From the NCBI GenBank assembly GCA_021442155.1, contig CM038222.1:60114266-60178265 (forward strand): a stretch of 64,000 nt of DNA, given 5' to 3'. Positions 34,965 to 47,050 of this stretch are shown here, one piece after another. Origin of the DNA: Cymbidium sinense (Eukaryota; Streptophyta; Magnoliopsida; Asparagales; Orchidaceae). The translations under genes and the position numbers were made by a program. A model generated the notes under the pieces. The model was not told the origin of the DNA and did no database searches. It saw nothing but the letters and a program-made list of their open reading frames with translations. The stretch's first letter is position 1; every line of letters starts with the position of its first letter.

Positions 34965-35244
34965 AATCAAAATGAGCCAGCTCGTTTTTAATTTTGAGCC
35001 AAAAAAAGTCCAAATTCAAGCTAAACCATCAAACGAGCCTCGAAATGCTCGAGCGGATCGAGCTTGATTCACATTCGATCCGATGACTCAATTGTTTTTC
35101 GAGCGATCGATTCACATTCGATCTAAGCTGGCTCGAAAGCAATGTCAACGAGCTACGATCCGAATTCGAGCCACCATAAAATACATTCGAGCCGATTTCG
35201 AGCCAGTCCTGGATCGGCTCAAAATCGGATCGTTCTCAGTCCTA
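34965..35244. mobile_element. terminal fragment of a second hAT-like element
   Basis: Dense in TCGAGCC, GATCCGATTCGAGC and GGCTCG words, ending CGTTCTCAGTCCTA, which in reverse complement is the hAT-like terminus TAGGACTGAGAACG. It abuts host-segment sequence (AGAAGCCAATGC) shared with 57127. The partner end is not seen. Confidence 0.5.
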
Positions 35245-36640
35245 ATTAGAAGCCAATGCTAAATTTATAGAAAATCCAAATTAATTAATTCTCATCATTG
35301 TGACCAATACATTTATGCTAATTATCTGACCTTTTTGTGGTGGAGGCACAAATTTCTTCTTCATGGAATTAAAACTATAGTTATTTACTTTATAAAATAT
35401 AATAATAAAAATATTTAGATTTAGCCATGACATAAAAATGCATTAACACAGTTATTTTTCTTCAAATCTTCTATTGGAAAAAATTCGGATCATGATATTT
35501 TAAAAAATTTATATTACACTTATTTTAAATCAATTTAAAAAATTTAAATATTCATTTGATTGTGTGATTCATAACAGTGGTGATCTAGGAAGGGGAAAAG
35601 AAAGTAAAATGGGCTTTTATACACTCAACTATTGGATTTAAATTTCTTGTGATTACACAAAAATCTTATTAATAAAATAGCTATAAGACATGAGTAAAAA
35701 TAAGAGATAATGATCATTTAGAAAAAAAGATTTTGAGATTTCACTACATTCTTAAAAAGTACAAATATTAAGTAGATAATTCAATATTCTTATCTCACCT
35801 TTATATCCTTTTATTTATAGACTCGAGTTTAATCATAATATTATAAAAATATTATGTTACAACAAAATATAAAAAAAATAATAATTATAAAGTAAAGGTT
35901 ATACTCATGAAATTTGGGAAATATTAATATTCATAGAATCTTATAATTAAAAAAAATACTACATTACTATTATAATAATAAACACTTTGTATTTTTTCCT
36001 ATTTAAAATAAAAGTTGATAAGATTTACCAATGTCTAGGCCTAATCTCATATATGTCTACCCTCCCCTCCACTAAGAATACCACATAGACATATAAAAAT
36101 GTGTAATGATAAGAGATATGGTATACTATAAAATAATAATGATATGGCATAATGTACATATGAATAAATTTATTGATATCATAATTTAAATGATTCTTAA
36201 TTTAATTATAAAAGATTCCTCCACTTATGTTGCATTGAGATTAAACCCAAAATTACAAGAATAAATATAGCATAATAGCAATAAAAATAGCATATAATAT
36301 ATATTCTACTCGTCATGTGCAAGAACAGATTTAATGTCTAATCTTTGATTTCCATGTTCAAATTCTTGCAAAAACACAAAAAAAAAAGAATGATTTACAT
36401 ATATACCTCATAATTCTTATGCATTTATATATCTAATACTCAAAATTAGGTATTTATTTATCTAATATTTTCTATGAATAAAAAGGTACAATTCACTTTA
36501 AAAAAAAAATGATGACGTTATTTTTAATGTGATATTAAAGATTAAGATATTATATATACATACATATATAAATATATAAATATATAAGAATTGTATGATA
36601 TGATGTAAATTATATAAAAAGGATAAATGACTAAGAGTGT
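35245..36640. other. host segment, duplicate of 57126-57870 and of 14530-15900
   Basis: 35250-35985 matches 57128-57868 nearly base for base over 740 bp. 35890-36075 also matches 15700-15910, and 36330-36640 matches 14530-15037. The order differs from the first segment, so rearrangement accompanied duplication. No genes. Confidence 0.75.
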
Positions 36641-36644
36641 ATAT

Positions 36645-38664
36645 GTGTAGTCTGGCTGCTATGTCGATATTAGCCTAATCGTATTTTTTGTAGGAGGTTG
36701 TGCTTAAGGGGCCACTAAATAAAAATATAAATGTTTTTTGTTGTGCAGGTTGCTTAGCCTCTAAGCATAATTCAAGTTAGGACAGATGAGCTTGGTTGCT
36801 CATGTGTAGGATACTAAGTTCAAATTATTCATATAACTGCTTGGGTTGATGGTGTGTTTAGCTAACATTTATTTTGCAGGTGTAGATATATTTACTTTCT
36901 TTCTTTTAATGCAATTTTACATTAAAATTAGGATGAATGTTATGGGGGATTAGATTGGTTATAAGAATAAGTCTTATGTACCATGTGATGCCTTTGGAAC
37001 AAGCACACCCAAATCAAGCCAAAAGAAAGAAAGAAATTGAGTAAATCAAATGAAGAAATAGAAGAAGAAGAAATGAAGAAGGAAGAATGAGGAATGAAGA
37101 CAACATTTGTAATTGTAATTATCTTCTTGTAATCCAGGTTGTATAAGAGTAGAGTTCGGCTACCCACATTTCTTTTCAAGTTGTAAGACGGTACCCGACC
37201 GCTTCATCCTTCTATTCTTTTGTGATATCTTTATAAAAATTGTTAGATATTTTATTTAGTTTGTGCATTAGGAAAAACATGCCTTTTCATAGTTTGTTTA
37301 CGATTGGTGATTGTTGTATGGCCTGAATGCGATTAGGCTCTTAGGGTAAAAATAAATTTTTTATCCCACTAATAATTCTTAGTTAAACTTTCAAAAATAA
37401 TTCATAATATCATATAAAAGCTTAGGCATTAACCTAAGATAATAAAATACTTAGAAACCCCTTTGTTGGATGATTGTATGTTTAATATCATGCATAACCA
37501 TCTTGTTTCACTCTTATTAAGAGAGGGCTGTCATCTTTGCCAGATAGAATAGGCTTAACCTTTGAGAGCCTATGATGAAAGAATACCTCTTTTCCTTTTG
37601 ATTTGACCCATAATCAATTTCTCATGCATTTAGGCATACAAAATTTGATAGCCTGTGTCAAAATAAAGAATCATAAATAAAATAAAATTTGATAAAAATT
37701 TACATTAGATTTAAGTCATTATTCATACCTCTCATGTTCTAGTCTCTTAGAGAGTGAGTTTAAGAAGTTAGATTATTTCCTAAATAATAATAGCCTAGTC
37801 ATCTTGCAAAAGCATATGACTTGCCTACATGGATTTAAGGCGTAGGAGGAGTTAGATGGCTGCCACTCCAGCGGTAATAAGTCAAGTAGTCGAGTGATTT
37901 ATTATCTCTTGTGGAGGTAAACTGTATACCCATTTTCGCCTTAGATTTAGGTCGAGCTTCAGCCCTTGTCAAAGCTCCCTAGATTTAGGATCTGAGGTTG
38001 TTATTTCCTTTTGTGGGCTACAAGCATAAATCCAAACCTCATAGACATTTCCACAATCTTGTATTGTAAAATTATAAGTCTTAGATTTCTAATAAATTTT
38101 TAACTCAAATAAATAAATCTCCTAAACTTTAAATATATAAAGTCCAATCATATAATAGATTGGAGTGCTCACTAGGTTTCCTAGTATTATGAGCACTCCC
38201 TACTTATCTCTTTTGGAGTCGATAATAACTCTCTCCTTTTGATCCATCCCACTTGATTTTATAAAATACAATCAATTTTTTGATAGTCCTATCTTTGAAT
38301 TCTTTGGAGACAACAATCACCTACTTTAATAGAGAATATTCTTAAGAAATTCACTTTCATTAAGATGGAATTAACTATGAGGGATTGCCTCCATAGGGAA
38401 CTTAACAAACCTGGTTTAAATAAACCATGCTTTACTTTTTCATATAAAGTAAGAGAAAAAATCTCTCGTATATTCGAGGACCCATCATGCCTTAGGAGTC
38501 CTTATTAGGTGATTAGGTCCATTGTAGGGAAGTGACTTCTATCTTTCGAGATAATACATTATTCCTTAATGTCGTACTCGATCATCTCAATAAGTATATC
38601 CTCAGATATGCGTGGTGTCCCCCACATATGCACACACACAATGAATCCAAAAATAAACACCACA
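36645..38664 (+). repeat. Ogre-like LTR right half, copy 2
   Basis: Runs from TATGTCGATATTAGCCTAAT and TTAAGGGGCCACT to AAAATAAACACCACA. The hairpin region at about 37147-37165 has lost one pair (GAGTAG...CTACCC). No primer-binding site follows. Confidence 0.7.
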
Positions 38665-39244
38665 AGGTAACATAAGTGAAAGTTAATTAATGGACTTAAT
38701 TCATATCATAACTTAATTAACTCATAAAATCAACTTACTCACCTTTTTTAAACCAAATTAACTCACAAATATGGGGATGGATTAAGATTAGCAATCTTCT
38801 TCTCACATTCCTTAAATCAAATTAAACATGAAATTAAAAATGACATTAAAAATCTTTGGTTTACTTTAGATGATTTTTGTTTGATATGATTGTCCTTAGG
38901 AATTAGTTTGATTGAATGAAATCATGTGTTTAAATTCATTTATTTCTTTCCAATCATGTTAAATGTCATGTGTCACTTGATTCATACATCCATATCTTTT
39001 TCAAAGTTAATTAAATCAAATGAGATTTTCTTTATGTGAAGCTTGCATGTGTTGATCTAATTTAATATATATGTGGCTATTATCACTATTAAATCCAAAA
39101 GTATTTTTCAAAAGCTTATAAAAGAATGATGACATATGCAGTAATGATTGTTATAAATACATAAAAGATGTAGGTGCTTATAGTTTAAAGTGTATGATGT
39201 AAAGTCTCTTTCCTTTATTCACAAATTGATTTACATAAGTTTGG

Positions 39245-39870
39245 ATGGTAATGGGTATATCGTTTGGATATCCCGAAAATGTGAGGCTTCAAGTAGCCCT
39301 AAGGAGGTCATTTGATTACCTCACTTCACTGGTTTAACAATGGCACATACCCATTTGATTTTATTCTTATGTATTTTACTATTAGAATTTAAATAAAGCT
39401 TTAATTCATATACATAAATAATTCAATTAAATAAAATACAAGTTTTGCATGATTTGCATCCTCTTAATTATGAATACATATGTATGTATTTAAGAAAAGT
39501 GGGTATATAGTCTGAACATCCTGAGAATACGAGGCTTTAGCTTCCCCCATGGAGGTCATTTGATTATCTCACTTTCCTGGTTAACAAAGGTATGTACTTG
39601 CTTATGCCTTTTGTACATGTATGTGTATGTTTAATTAGAGAATGAAAATTCTCTTTTATATCAAAAAAATACATCCATTTATAACTGTTTAAGTTGTTAA
39701 ATTAATTAATCATGTGATTGAGAGCTCTCTTTCTTAAATTCAGGTATACAAATTTACACAAGTGGGTATATAGTCTGGACATCTTGGGAATACGAGGCTT
39801 TAGCTAGCCCCAAGGAGATTATTTGATTACCTCACTTCCGTGGATAACAATGACACGTACCTATTTATTT
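39245..39870 (+). repeat. three ~255-bp repeats in Ogre-like sequence
   Basis: GGGTATAT(A/C)GT(C/T)TG then GAATACGAGGCTTTAG, GGAGGTCATTTGATTACCTC and a GGTTAACAA-type end start at about 39253, 39505 and 39762. AT-rich linkers are also partly alike. Not seen in the giant LTR at 2227. Confidence 0.8.
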
Positions 39871-40489
39871 TCATTCTTATATATTTTTGTATAAGAATTT
39901 GGATAGAGCTTTAAAATCAATATGATTAAATAATTCAATCAAATGAAAAATATAAACTTTAAATATACATATTCACATCCATCATTTAAGTGTGCTAAAA
40001 CATATTGTATGTGTATGTATACTTAGGATTTAATTATATGCATGCTACATGTGATGAAAAAGAATGATTTAACATATATCATATGATAGCAGTTCAATCA
40101 AATTTATTTTAAGATGCCTTTCATATTGAATGTGATTATTTAAAGTGAACTTAAACTCAGGATAAATTCAAAATCACTTAATAATCCATTCACTAAAGAG
40201 AACCAAATCAAATTAATATACTTTAGAAAGTGGCTCAAGGTAGGGATGAAAGAGGGCAATCCTCCTTTTCTTCTCTTTATAACACTTAGTTGTTAAGTGT
40301 AATCATATAAAACAAAAGAAAACACAAATTAAAATTCTCAAACCTATTAAATAGCTTCAAATGAAACCAATTGTTTGTGTTACATTAGATCTTTCTACAC
40401 TTGGAAAACTACAACTCTAATGCCTACCAAGACATACCACACAAGCCTTAATACACACATTAAAACTAAGTCACAACTTCTAGATTTAT

Positions 40490-42542
40490 GTTAGGGTGGT
40501 GAATGGTATGATGTATGTTTTATTATGTGATATATTGTTCTAAATTGGATGTTATGGTGTATGATTCGTAGACTGGATGTTATGTCGTTCTTAGCCTAAT
40601 TATATGTTCTGTAGGGGATTATGCTTAAGGGATGTTTAAAAATAAATATAAATGCTTTCTTTGCAAGTTTCTTAAACCCCTAAGCATAATTCAAGTTAGG
40701 ACATGTAGACTTAGTTACTAATGTGCAGGGTGGTAAGTTCAAATTATAAACATAACTGCTTGGGATTGTATGTGTGTTTAGCTAACACAATTTTTGTAGG
40801 TGTAATTAAATTTACTTTTCCATCTTTTAATGTAATTTTATATTAAAAATTAGGATTAGTGTTATGGGAATTATGATGAGCATTGGCTAGAAGGCTTTGT
40901 CCTGGGGTGCCATGTGATGCTTTGAAGTCCACCAAATCAAAGGGAAAAGAAGAAATGAAGGAGACATGAAGACTTGAAAATTCCCCATAGCACTAATTCA
41001 TTTATAAATTATAATTATTCTTTCATATTCCGGATTGTATAAGGGTAGAGCTCGGCTACCCATCTTTTTTTTTGGGTTGTACGGTGATACCCGACTACAC
41101 CGGTCTATTATTCTTTTGTGGTAGTTATAAAATTGTTTAATGTTATGTTTAGCTTGTGCCTTAGAAACAACATACTTTTCATAGTTTCTTATGATTGGTG
41201 CTTTAATATGTGGCCTAGATGCGGTTAGGCTCTTAGGATAAAAATAAATTTTCTACCCAACTACAACTCATAACTAAAGTTTTAAATAATTCATAATCTC
41301 AACATAAAGTCTAGGTATTAAATAAGATAATTAAAAGATGTAGCAGCTCTTTAGTTGAATGGTTGAATGTTTCATTATATGCATATCATATTATTTCATT
41401 CTTGAAAATATGGGGTTTTCATCCTTGCACGATAGGGGAATGCTTGACTTGTGAGGGAATCCCTTGTGATAGAAAACACCCATTTCTCGCTAATTTAGTC
41501 AATAATCAGATTTCATCATGCATTTATGCATAAGAAATTTCAAAGACTTTGTCAAAATGAAGTGTCAAAATTAGAATAAAATTTGAAAAGATTTGTATTT
41601 TTAGATTAAGTCATTATTCATATCACTCATGCTATAGTCTCTTAGAAAGTGGGTTTGAAGACTTTAGTCTCTTTCTAAATAATAACAGTCCAACTACCTT
41701 GTAATATCACATGACCGGACTACATGGATTTCAAGCGCAAGAAGAGTTAGCTAGCTACCACTCCAGGCAATTGTAAGTCCAGCAGTCAGGTGGTTTACCC
41801 TCTCTTGTAGAGGTAAACTTTATGCCTATTTTCGCTTTGATTTAGGTCGTGCTTTAGTTCTTGCTAAAGCTCCCAAGATTTAGGATCTGATGTTGTTGTT
41901 TCTTTTGAGCTACAAGCATATATCCTCACCTCTTAGGCATTTTCATTATTTTGTGTTGTTGGATTATAAGACCTACCAATCTAATGAAATTTCAACTTAA
42001 ATAGATAATTCTCATCAAACTCAAATATATAAAGCATAATCATGTGATAGATTAGAATGGTCATTAGGCTTCTTAGTATCATGAAAATTACTTACTCATC
42101 TCCTTTGACTTCCAAAATAAGTCTCTCTATTTGATCTATCTCAATTGATTTTTCAAATAAAACCAATCCTTTGATAGTCTTAACTTCAAAATTTTTGGAG
42201 AAAATAATTTCCTACTTTAATTAAGAGTATTACTAAAGAACTCACATTTCTTAGGATGTAATTAACTATGAGGGCTTGCCTCCATAAGGAACTTTAGAAC
42301 CCTATTTAATATAAACTCCGCTTTATTCATCCATGTAAAGCACGAAAAAAATATATGGTACATCCGAAGACTAATAATGCCTTAGGAGTCCTTATTATGT
42401 GATTAGGTCCATTAAAGGGTGATGTCTCTATCTTTCAAGATAGTACATCTTACCTCAATATCGTACACGATCACTTTAATAAGTATCTCTTACGATATGT
42501 GTGGTGTCTCCCAACATATACATTTCAAAAATAAATACCACA
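40490..42542 (+). repeat. Ogre-like LTR right half, copy 3
   Basis: Matches 8690-10685 with about the same landmarks; the hairpin GGGTAG-AGCTCGG-CTACCC is intact at about 41045-41063. It ends ATAAATACCACA directly upstream of the primer-binding site, and so defines the 3' LTR end for all copies. Confidence 0.75.
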
Positions 42543-42550
42543 AATTTTTC

Positions 42551-42568
42551 TGGCGACTCCGCTGAGGA
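42551..42568 (+). promoter_or_regulatory. primer-binding site, tRNA-Arg type
   Basis: TGGCGACTCCGCTGAGGA, eight bases after the LTR end. It is what a site complementary to the 3' end of a plant tRNA-Arg would look like with one change, and this type is characteristic of Ogre-like Ty3/gypsy elements. Confidence 0.6.
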
Positions 42569-42714
42569 TGGTTTCTCTCTCCTTCTTTCGTAGATAATTA
42601 TTATCTCCAAGTATTAGTGGACTTATATTTTATATAAGCCAAAGGCTATCTTTCTTTCTGCTGATATTTAGCTTATTTCATCCTTAAGCATAACTTGCTA
42701 GCATCCATATAATT

Positions 42715-43125
42715 GGGTTAAAATCTCCTCCACTAAGAACCCACATAATTGGGTTAAAAAATAAAAAATAAAAAAGTTAGAATCTATCTTCATTTTTCTA
42801 TCTTTTTTTCAATACAAATAAATACTAAAACTGCACACAAATTTTTTTAGAAAACAAAAAAATCATAAGCCTTACTATGTTGTAAAGCTCCCATCAAAAA
42901 GTTTTATTAAATTTGGGATATATATATACATATACTATATATGCGCAATAATTTGTCATTGAATTTTACTATAAGAAATCTTTTGGGCAATAAAAAAAAT
43001 AACATTGATAGCTCATGGCATGATATGAGTTAAAAAAAAAAAATTTATAACATATGTAAAAGTAGAATTGACTTATTTGATAAATAAACAAATATCAAAG
43101 AAATATGAAAATAAGTGTAAGACCC
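42715..43125. other. host segment, duplicate of 15897-16285
   Basis: Shared landmarks: AAAATCTCCTC, AAGAACCCACATAA, GATAGCTCATGGCATGATA. It ends where caulimovirid sequence begins. Confidence 0.7.
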
Positions 43126-43136
43126 TAAATGTTATC

Positions 43137-44036
43137 TTCGAGAAGCTCATCTTTACTGATAATAGCTTTGGATAATAGTCCATAATTTAAAAGATCCTTG
43201 ATGGTCCATTGGTGGAATTTTTTAACATATGCTAAGTGGAGTGAAAGAGTCACCATCTGGAAGTTGGAAGTGCAGAACTGGTAAGGACAAGGATTATGAA
43301 TATCTAGAGTTTGATAAACATAAGAAACCCCATGGGTGGCTTCATTTATCCCATATGCTAACCTAATTTCGTTGACACAATCTAGCATGTCTAATTCCTT
43401 GGTTCTTTTTAATGTTTTAAATATTTTATGTTTTACATTTTCGGGCATTTCAGGTAGATATAGATATTGTAATTATTTTTCTAAATTGTTATGAGATATA
43501 TCTATTATCATTTTTGCAAAGTCATCTTTTTCGCCAGAAAGATCATTATAATCTCTAACTAACTCTTTATATTTTTTCTTTTCTTCTTCTAGTTCTTTTT
43601 CTAATTCCTGAATCTTAGCTTCCTGATTTGCTATTACTACCTTCTGAGGATTAGCAGGTGTTTTTGGTACTAAAGATATTTGACTAAGGCTGTGGTCTAT
43701 TTCTCTATTTCTTACTTGATTTTGTAGAAATTCAATCTAGTCATTTATACCTGTGAAACATAAGGTTAAGCAATTTAGTGTATTTATCATAGAACTAGTA
43801 TCAGAACGGTTACACCATAGGTTGTCTAAGAGGGTTCGCTGGAAATGGTTTAATGGTTTAGTAAGAACTTTTGGGCGGAATTGAAGGTTGGTGCCGGCTC
43901 GGCTTGGTAGGGAAAGATGTCCGAAATGGACAAGGTTTGGTGGAGGTAGATTGAAGTATTCTGGAGATGGTATATATGAGGAAGAGGCTTTGGAAGAAGA
44001 AGAAGGTTTTGATGAGGATGACTTTTGAGAATCCAT
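43137..44036 (-). pseudogene. caulimovirid ORF downstream of RT, copy I
   Basis: The N-terminus (from 44036) is Ser/Lys/Pro-rich (MDSQKSSSSKPSS). A coiled-coil block rich in Glu and Lys lies at about 43660-43540, then a C-terminal region (KHKIFKTLKRTKEL, then THGVSYVYQ). Stops near 43737 and 43482 divide it into frames at 44036-43737 and 43448-43125. The start codon lies just past the RT frame, the place where caulimovirids keep a further ORF (a transactivator in some genera). I see no diagnostic domain. The 3' end is cut by the array boundary; copy II runs further. Confidence 0.65.
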
Positions 44037-44146
44037 AATATGTTGTACCTACATAAAAATAATAAATGTTATCTTATTTCTATCTACTGAATCATCCGAA
44101 GATAAATTCCTGAATGCCTATATGATAATTCTTGCGAATCATCAAA

Positions 44147-45316
44147 TTATGGAGGCTTAAAATCCATAGATTTTAAATCTTTCTTAGGATATTTAACAGG
44201 TAGGGATAAGAAATCTGTAAGAAAATTATTCTTTCCTTTTATATGTTCGAATGTAACATTAAAGTCGTTACCTTCAATGGTAGTTATAAAATTTACCCAT
44301 CTCTTACTATATATTTTCTTTTCATTTTTATTTTTGTAAAAATGAACAATGGCTTCACAATCTGTGCGGATGGTAAATTCTTTTTGTAAAAATAATTTAA
44401 AAGCATGTAATGCATTAATAACTCCTAATATTTCATAATCTAAAGATGTCATTGATGCAGGAAGTTGCCTAAAATTACCAGAGGCATATCTACATAATTT
44501 TTCTGTATTTTGAAATACTTCTTTGTAAGGCTTAACTTTTAATTCTGCTCCCCAGCCATCCTGGGATGCATCAACTATGACAATTTTATAATCAGTTTCT
44601 AATGGAAGGGTTAATTTTGGAAGATGCTTTACTTGCTCTTTGATTTTTTGGATGATTTTAATATCTTCTAGGTTGAAGTATTTTTGACCGGTAGTTGAGG
44701 TTTTCTTATATAATGATTTAATTATTTTTCCTAGATCTTTGATATATGGACAAGCATAATTTAATAATCCTAAGAATTTCTGTAATTCTTTAGTATCTTC
44801 TAATCTATCAGGAAAGTATAAAAATTTCTTTGCTATATGATCTTGTAGCTCAGTTTCTCCTTTACCTATTCTTTGTCCGAGAAAATTGATATATTCTTTG
44901 GCAATTTCTATTTTCTTTTTAGATAAAATAATACCGTTTTGAATGCATAACTCTAGGACACTTTCTACATGCTTATAGTGTTCTTGGAGAGTATGTGATG
45001 CAACTAAGATATCATCTATATATAAGAGAACATAATTAAGTTGACCGAATACGCGGTCCATTTTTCTTTGGAAAATACTAAGTGCATTCTTTAAACCAAA
45101 TGGCATAATTAACCATTCATAATGTCTTATTGGTGTTGTGAAGGCTGTGTATGGTATTGATTCATTATCTAATTTAATTTGCCAAAATCCTGATTTACAA
45201 TCGAATTTACTAAAATATTTTTTATTTTGAATTAAATTAATTAACATATCTTTATCTGGTATTTTATATCCATCTTCTTCAGTGTTATCATTTAAACATT
45301 TATAATTTATTACCAT
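44147..45316 (-). pseudogene. caulimovirid reverse transcriptase and RNase H, copy I
   Basis: The longest open frame (389 codons). RT signatures in order: FDCKSGFWQIKL at residues 38-49, EWLIMPFGLKNA at 67-78, YIDDIL at 99-104. RNase H follows with VDASQDGWG near residue 250 and RTDCEAI near 320. In the virus it copies pregenomic RNA to DNA, and there is no integrase after it. The first Met here is internal: RT sequence continues upstream to about 45480 in the frame before, so this is the C-terminal part of a protease-RT polyprotein split by a frameshift near 45500. The downstream ORF begins about 110 bp later. Confidence 0.9.
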
Positions 45317-45483
45317 GCGTGTTTTACCTCGAATTATTTCGGCATGTCCTCTTACTATGAAGGCGACTGACCTATGTTCAGATTTTGAGGGTCTAATAAA
45401 TCCTAAATCTTTTAATTCCTTAATTTGGATTTGGAATTCTTCCTTATCTAATGGAGAGTATTCTAACTCTTTTGTACGGATAA

Positions 45484-46284
45484 CTAAATCTTTATTAATA
45501 ATGGGAAATTGGCTAACTCTTTATTTCTGTCCCAATGTTTTAACGGATGTTCACCTATAATCTGGATTTCTTCAGCTAACTGAAAGATCTTTTCTAATGG
45601 TTTGGGGATATGATATGTATGACTAGATTCTTGTTTGTAACAAGTGGCTAAGTAAGTAGTAACTTCAGAAGTGATATCGGGAGCGATGTTTGGGGTGTTG
45701 GATTCGAATAGGCTATACCCACCACGCTTTCCAGCGGAACTCTGAGCTTTGTTTGTTTGGATAGTTGCTGTTCGTTTACTAATAGTTAATAAATTCTTAG
45801 TAATCGTGATTTGGCCATCGATGCTAAGCATATTAGGGGCTGAATGAACTAAGATTTTCAGTAATACGTATTTTTCAGTAAGATCGAATGTTTCATGATC
45901 TAAGAAGAATTGAATTTGACTATTCATAAGGCATTTGTCAAATGATAAGGTGTGAGTACCTACAAGGTGTGTGGTAGTATTTGTAGGATGAAATTGTGTA
46001 AATAATGGTGGTAATAAATTTTTAGTTATTACTGAGGTAGTACTACCACTATCTATTAATGCTTGAACTACTATTTCAGATTTATCTTCGAAAGTGAGTT
46101 TTGCCATTACAGCTATTAATGATGTTGGATAAGTTTTAGCTACCATTGTATCCGTTTGTTGTTGAGCTAAATCTAATTTATTGATATTGGTATAATCTGT
46201 GATATCTTCTGGATCGCTAATAGTATTAGAAGCAATAGATGATTTGTATGATCGTTTGACTTGTAAAGAAGTGCTTTTTTCCAT
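45484..46284 (-). pseudogene. caulimovirid aspartic protease region, copy I
   Basis: DSGS at residues 78-81, inside LIDSGSTTSVI, is the aspartic protease active-site motif (D-T/S-G). Beyond it is a linker to RT. The frame ends in a frameshift at about 45500, where copy II (about 53220) has a different base count and keeps the frame. The upstream end overlaps the Cys-rich frame (46226) because of an indel in a T/A run near 46270. It matures the polyprotein in living caulimovirids. Copy III retains only its first part (48620-48545). Confidence 0.8.
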
Positions 46285-46672
46285 TTATAGCTAATTTTAA
46301 TTTACGGATTTTTAATTTGATTTTTCTTTTATCATTTTTGTATGTTTGCATTAACTCTTGATGCTGAATTTCTCGAATTCTATCTTTCTCTTCAAGTTTT
46401 TCTAGTCGAAAAAGGATTTTATCCATATTTAAGTGAATTTTTTCTAATTCAAGATTAATCTTTTCTAAGCTTTTTGCTATGTCAATAGTTTCCTTTGGTT
46501 TAATATAGTCACGATGGTCTTGATTATGATATTTTTTCAAACATAAATGACATATTTCCGTAAGACATAGTTGACATCTATATCTCTGATTTTTATCTGG
46601 ATAGTAATTACAATGAAAACATTCTTTAGTCATACTACCTTTTCCTAATTCAAATAAATGTTCACAATTCAT
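46226..46672 (-). pseudogene. caulimovirid Cys-rich plus coiled-coil segment
   Basis: Residues 18-48 have paired cysteines (CFHC, then CQLC, then CHLC and KKYH), a C2-C2-C2-H-like metal-binding pattern and not a CCHC zinc knuckle. A Glu/Lys/Leu coiled coil follows (about residues 65-130). It lies in the polyprotein just ahead of the protease, and badnavirus-like genomes carry an extra Cys-rich motif in this general place. The frame is continuous upstream through two stops (46694-46696 and 46778-46780); copy III has no stop at the first of these. A copy is at about 48970-48640. Confidence 0.65.
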
Positions 46673-46777
46673 TTTATAGTTTATTGTTGTAATTCATTCT
46701 ACAGGCTCGACTGTTCCTTTATACTTATAATTTTGCGTATTGTCTTGATAGTTTAGAGAAGTTCCTGGTCTATATGG

Positions 46778-47050
46778 TCATCTTGGTTTTCCTTCTTCAC
46801 CTGATGGAGGTCTATCTGAGGGTCCTGCTCCTGAAACTACTTCTCCTAATTCCATTTGTTGATTCATCTTAATTTCTTCTTTATATTGAGAATCAATTGT
46901 TTTCCAATCAAAATTTTGATTTGATTTATTATCATATGCTAATTCAAAATTATAACGATTTTGTAAATCCGAATAAGATATTTTCATATTAAATACATAA
47001 TCTTGTAATTCTTCATATGTATTAATTTGACTGAAGTCAATTTCTTCCAT
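46778..47050 (-). pseudogene. caulimovirid polyprotein N-terminal segment
   Basis: It starts MEEIDFSQINTYEEL; its ATG overlaps the stop of the preceding movement-protein frame (TAATG at 47052-47048), which supports the start. It is rich in charged residues and ends GAGPSDRPPSGEEGKPR at a TGA. Copy III has CGA at the equivalent place, so the stop is a likely C-to-T change. A capsid core would be expected between here and the Cys-rich segment, but only about 35 codons separate them. Confidence 0.6.

Larger units (their letters stand above)
36645..42714 (+). mobile_element. Ogre-like LTR retrotransposon sequence, truncated
   Basis: It contains two conserved LTR right halves (to 38664 and to 42542, both ending ACCACA) separated by a different AT-rich block, then a primer-binding site and about 150 bp of leader. 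The left end is cut inside the LTR and joins host sequence at about 36640. The right end at about 42714 joins host sequence shared with 15897. No gag or pol is present. Confidence 0.65.

Noticed and set aside
36940..37179. 79-codon minus-strand frame
   Set aside because: Antisense to conserved LTR sequence and not open in the other LTR copies.
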